Assembly: GCA_019648995.1 (NCBI GenBank)
Contig: BLXT01003724.1
Span: 355,773-377,686 of the forward strand
Reading direction: 5' to 3'
Origin: Plakobranchus ocellatus
Lineage: Eukaryota > Mollusca > Gastropoda > Plakobranchidae
DNA: 21,914 bases
Shown here: one piece after another, positions 19,125 to 21,914 of the stretch
Position numbering within the stretch: the first letter of the stretch is position 1
Layout of the letters: each line of letters begins with the position of its first letter
Position numbers and translations under genes: made by a program
Notes under the pieces: generated by a model
Databases searched by the model: none
What the model saw: the letters and a program-made list of their open reading frames with translations, nothing else
Told to the model about the DNA's origin: nothing

Positions 19125-19289
19125 TGATGGAGTAAGATACTGGGGAGCTTTTGGTTTGTGATCAAATTGTGGCATTGGTCTTGGTGCTATAGGCGAAGGC
19201 ACAACATGAGCGTTGCGTGTAATCGATTTCTGTCTTTGTTGCGCTTCAGTGGATTTGTTTTCACTCTGGGTCACATTGACAATCTAGAA
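19125..19289 (-). CDS. Weak minus-strand coding candidate beside the GAT block
   Basis: Reading leftward from an AG-like site (aaacatttctag, plus strand near 19290) the frame is open into the GAT array. The non-repeat part reads KSTEAQQRQKSITRNAHVVP and then SPIAPRPMPQFDHKPKAPQY, typical of a disordered Pro/Gln/Ser/Lys-rich protein. A stop lies just past the repeat. No donor is visible, and the acceptor is weak. The composition is unlike the AT-rich noise, which is the only reason to list it. Confidence 0.15.
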
Positions 19290-21080
19290 ATGTTTCATTG
19301 TTTTATTGTTGTTGTTTTTGCTTGTTTTTTTTTTTTAAAACACATCATCAGCATAATTACATTACGTTGGACCTTGCACGCAATTTGGCACCTTTCCAGT
19401 AAGGGTTGTTTTAGAAAGATTAAAAAGAACTGTTTAATTTTTGGGTTTTTGTTTTTGCTTTTTTCTTTTTTGTTTTTGTTTTTGATGTGGGTTCAATGAC
19501 AGAGTAAAATTCTATAACAGTAAATGTATATCGAGTAAAAAAGAAAATGTCTCATCAGTGAGGTTTTAATTTTCAATGTCGTTACTAATAATTTTTGAAA
19601 AAAGGAAATCCAACCTATTGCAACCTCGAACACAGCTATACCGTAATGATTATTGTCCAGCGTTCAAGCTGAAAACTTGCAGCCATGCGCACTATGCAAA
19701 CCTGCCAGGCATCAGATTCTGTGTTTTCTTTTATGATAGATCAATTTTATTACTTTTGACAAAGACGGGAAAAAGTAGAAAGGTTTAATAATGTTACACT
19801 ATCTTTTCATTACGAGGTTTTACAAAGTTTTACCTTTAAATCTCATAACCTATGCAATGGACTGTAAGTTCTGTGAAAAAAATAAGTTTACTTTATGAAT
19901 CTCTTTGATTACGAGCTGTGTCCTTAAGTGTAACGAACATACTTATTCAGAGTTCTTGTTTGAGACATATGAATGAATTGAACTCGGCCGGTAGCAACTT
20001 CTAAGTTTGCGTTTAAAATTTATCGGTTTTGTAATAAAAAATACGATGTTCATCCATTTCATTTTCTTTTTACTCTTTTTATTATCTAATTTTCTGTCTT
20101 TTTCAACTTCATCAATGTGTTGATTATTATTGTGTAATCGTCAGGCCCATTGCCAACCTCATCCCTCTCAGCATCAACTTAAACATGGACATATAAACAA
20201 TTATTTTATTTAACACAACTATTAACATCATCATCATCTTTATAATCTTCAGCATCAAGATATCATGTTAATCCGTGATGCTGAGGCGAAGAGCACAAGA
20301 GTATACTAATGTTTGTTTTGTAAAAAATCTCTCTCAAGTTTTTTCATCGCATGCATGCATCCACCACTAACACTTATCATTGCATTACCTTTTCATGGCT
20401 AATGCTTTGCACTAAAGTTGTGTTGTAAATTCGCGTGTATAAGGAATGCTCAACGAAGGCGATGGAGTAATCTTAACAAGAATAATGTGAGCTATTTTTT
20501 TCCTTTTTTATTTGCAAGTTTAAATGCATTTCTGTTATCATAAGATTAATGTATAAGAAGATCAATCATATAGCTAAAGAAAAGACCTTTCTAAGGCCAT
20601 CCTTAGAAAGAAAACCGTTTCCAGTCTCTGACTCGATGCAGAAGAAGAAACGAAAATTAGCAAGAATTCCTTCATTAGTTCTCAATAGCCACACACGAAG
20701 ATACGCGCTACTGCCTGTCTCTGTTTTCCTAACTTTGTCGCAACAGAATCGATAGTTGCAGCTCTTGTGTCATAGAATTCAAGCAATAGTAAATAAACCT
20801 ACAGCCATAGGAATGACACAGGAAACAGGAATGACACCCGTTGTTATAAAAGCCCTCAAAATAGAATTTTTTCTAAAACAGCACGCCAGTAAATTTTTAA
20901 TATCTCTATTTCTTTGATAGTGTCTCTAATGCCATTTATTTATATTTTCTGAAATATAAAAACTGGTTACTACCGAATTCACTTTTTAACAAGGTTTTAA
21001 AAAAATTATCAAAGATCGGGATAATGTTATTTGGAATCGTAAAAATTTGTAATTATTTTATTGATTCATTCATTCTTTTT
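19290..21080. other. AT-rich non-coding stretch
   Basis: Long T- and TTTTTG-rich text at about 19300-19330 and 19440-19485. Otherwise I see no gene, RNA gene or repeat. Frames of 60-70 codons here have no splice support or recognisable text. Confidence 0.5.
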
Positions 21081-21232
21081 GGAGCGTTGGTGAAACTATG
21101 GGTAGCGATCTGCGCTGAGATCTGCATGGACCCTTCTGTCGCGGTTCAAGCCCCGCCACCGACGCTCCTGCCTAACCGAGGGCCTGAAAGCCTGAGATCA
21201 CCTTGTTTTTGGACTGACTGTATACACAAATC
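21081..21232 (+). mobile_element. tRNA-derived SINE, nearly full-length copy (S6)
   Basis: Starts GGAGCGTTGGTGAAACTATGGG, a decayed A-box end. It then matches copy S5 closely through GAGATCTGCATGGACCCTTCTGTCGCGGTTCAAGCCCCGCC (B box 21143-21153), GGGCCTGAAAGCCTGAGATCACC and a tail of ACACAAATCCAAATCC. CCGACGC after the T arm is complementary to the GCGTCGG head of S5, preserving the ancestral tRNA acceptor pairing. Target-site duplications are no longer obvious, so it is older than S5. The 101-codon frame over it is not a gene. Confidence 0.87.
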
Positions 21233-21903
21233 CAAATCCAGTCTATTGTATTCTCTATTTTATAGCTTCAACTTTTCAACTAAGCTTCAACGTACTACAA
21301 AAGAAAACACTGCTATTTGTATATTTTAGAAATAAGTGACAATCCATTTAAACCAGTATTCCTTATTTTAAAGTATCATCTCATCTTCCCTGACTGCCTT
21401 GTTAGAGAAAGATTGTTAGCAAAACAGAGTCTTCAACACTACAAGACTTTTCTTTCTTAATAATCAAAATCAAATTCTCTTTATTGAAAAAAGTAAAGAT
21501 TTACACTAGGTATCTCATTATCATACAACTATGTATCTGTTTAAAGGTACGATTTAGAGGTAAATAGTATTATTTTATTTCACAAAGGCAAAGCCAAAAA
21601 AGTCAGTAGGAAAAAAATCTGTGTGTTTAATCGAGATAGAAAAAGGTATCCCTCTACGAAAGTTTCTAGTTATATTTACATAATACTGTCATACCTTAAA
21701 GTATGGCCCCTTGTAAATTACGTTGTCTGTTGGCAGAGTGTAATTGAACATAATATGCGACTCATGGTATACTTAATGTCGTCCATGTGAAAAAGTTTCC
21801 CGTAAAAGTTTGCCTTCTCTCTTTTAAATCAGGTTTCGTGCCTTATTCGCTGTAATATCAAATACAAGTCTAACGGGAAATGTGCTATATATTTAAAACA
21901 AGA
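21233..21903. other. AT-rich non-coding stretch
   Basis: No gene or repeat is seen. Confidence 0.5.
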
Positions 21904-21914
21904 AGGGGGGGGGG
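21904..21914. other. Terminal poly-G run, probable assembly edge
   Basis: The window ends in a run of G preceded by AAGAA, out of keeping with the AT-rich flank. Runs like this often mark low-quality read ends or contig edges. Confidence 0.5.

Noticed and set aside
18485..19165. 226-codon minus-strand frame with poly-His and poly-Ile
   Set aside because: It is made by the GAT and GA microsatellites. Homopolymeric residues come from repeat phase and not from coding selection.
1..21914. CRISPR arrays, bacterial operons, standard tRNA or rRNA genes
   Set aside because: No spaced direct repeats, no ribosome-binding sites or dense long frames, and the tRNA-like sequences are all SINE heads with attached core and tail.

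Overview
The window looks like nuclear DNA from an animal with large AT-rich introns and intergenic spacers. It is about two-thirds A+T and has no bacterial-style gene packing and no long open frame. It is full of simple-sequence repeats and carries at least six copies of one tRNA-derived SINE family. Translated across the SINE, the minus-strand copy at 11188-11347 gives reading-frame debris that I recall seeing in predicted proteins of heterobranch gastropods (sacoglossan sea slugs). On that memory I lean towards a mollusc, but this is unverified.

Layout. 1-412 is a GA-rich purine tract. 728-888 is an old minus-strand SINE. 1180-1245 is a short, well-bounded candidate exon, followed at 2066/2073-2118 by a second and at 10946-11028 by a candidate terminal exon with an AATAAA about 130 bases past its stop. 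The three keep one reading frame (phases 0-0, 0-1, 1-stop) if the inner acceptor of the second exon is used, so I propose the 3' end of one plus-strand protein-coding gene whose start lies outside the window. I do not recognise the protein. The roughly 8.8 kb intron between the last two exons contains two old SINEs in inverted orientation (4.72-5.19 kb), a possible 33-base microexon, a possible decayed reverse-transcriptase scrap and a third SINE. A young SINE with perfect 13-bp target-site duplications sits immediately after the AATAAA.

From 11.4 kb to the end there is no assignable gene. This part holds microsatellites ((TCTA)n, (CT)n, (TAGA)n(GA)n, (CT)n(CA)n(CT)n, (GA)n and two (GAT)n blocks), another SINE at 21.08-21.23 kb and several isolated splice-bounded open segments. 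Those segments are listed with low confidence because an AT-rich sequence of this length will yield some by chance. The window ends in a run of G that looks like an assembly edge.

Most open frames of 60-230 codons here are translations of microsatellites (poly-Ser/Leu, poly-Ile-Tyr-Leu-Ser, poly-His, poly-Asp), of SINEs, or of AT-rich spacer, and are not called as genes.
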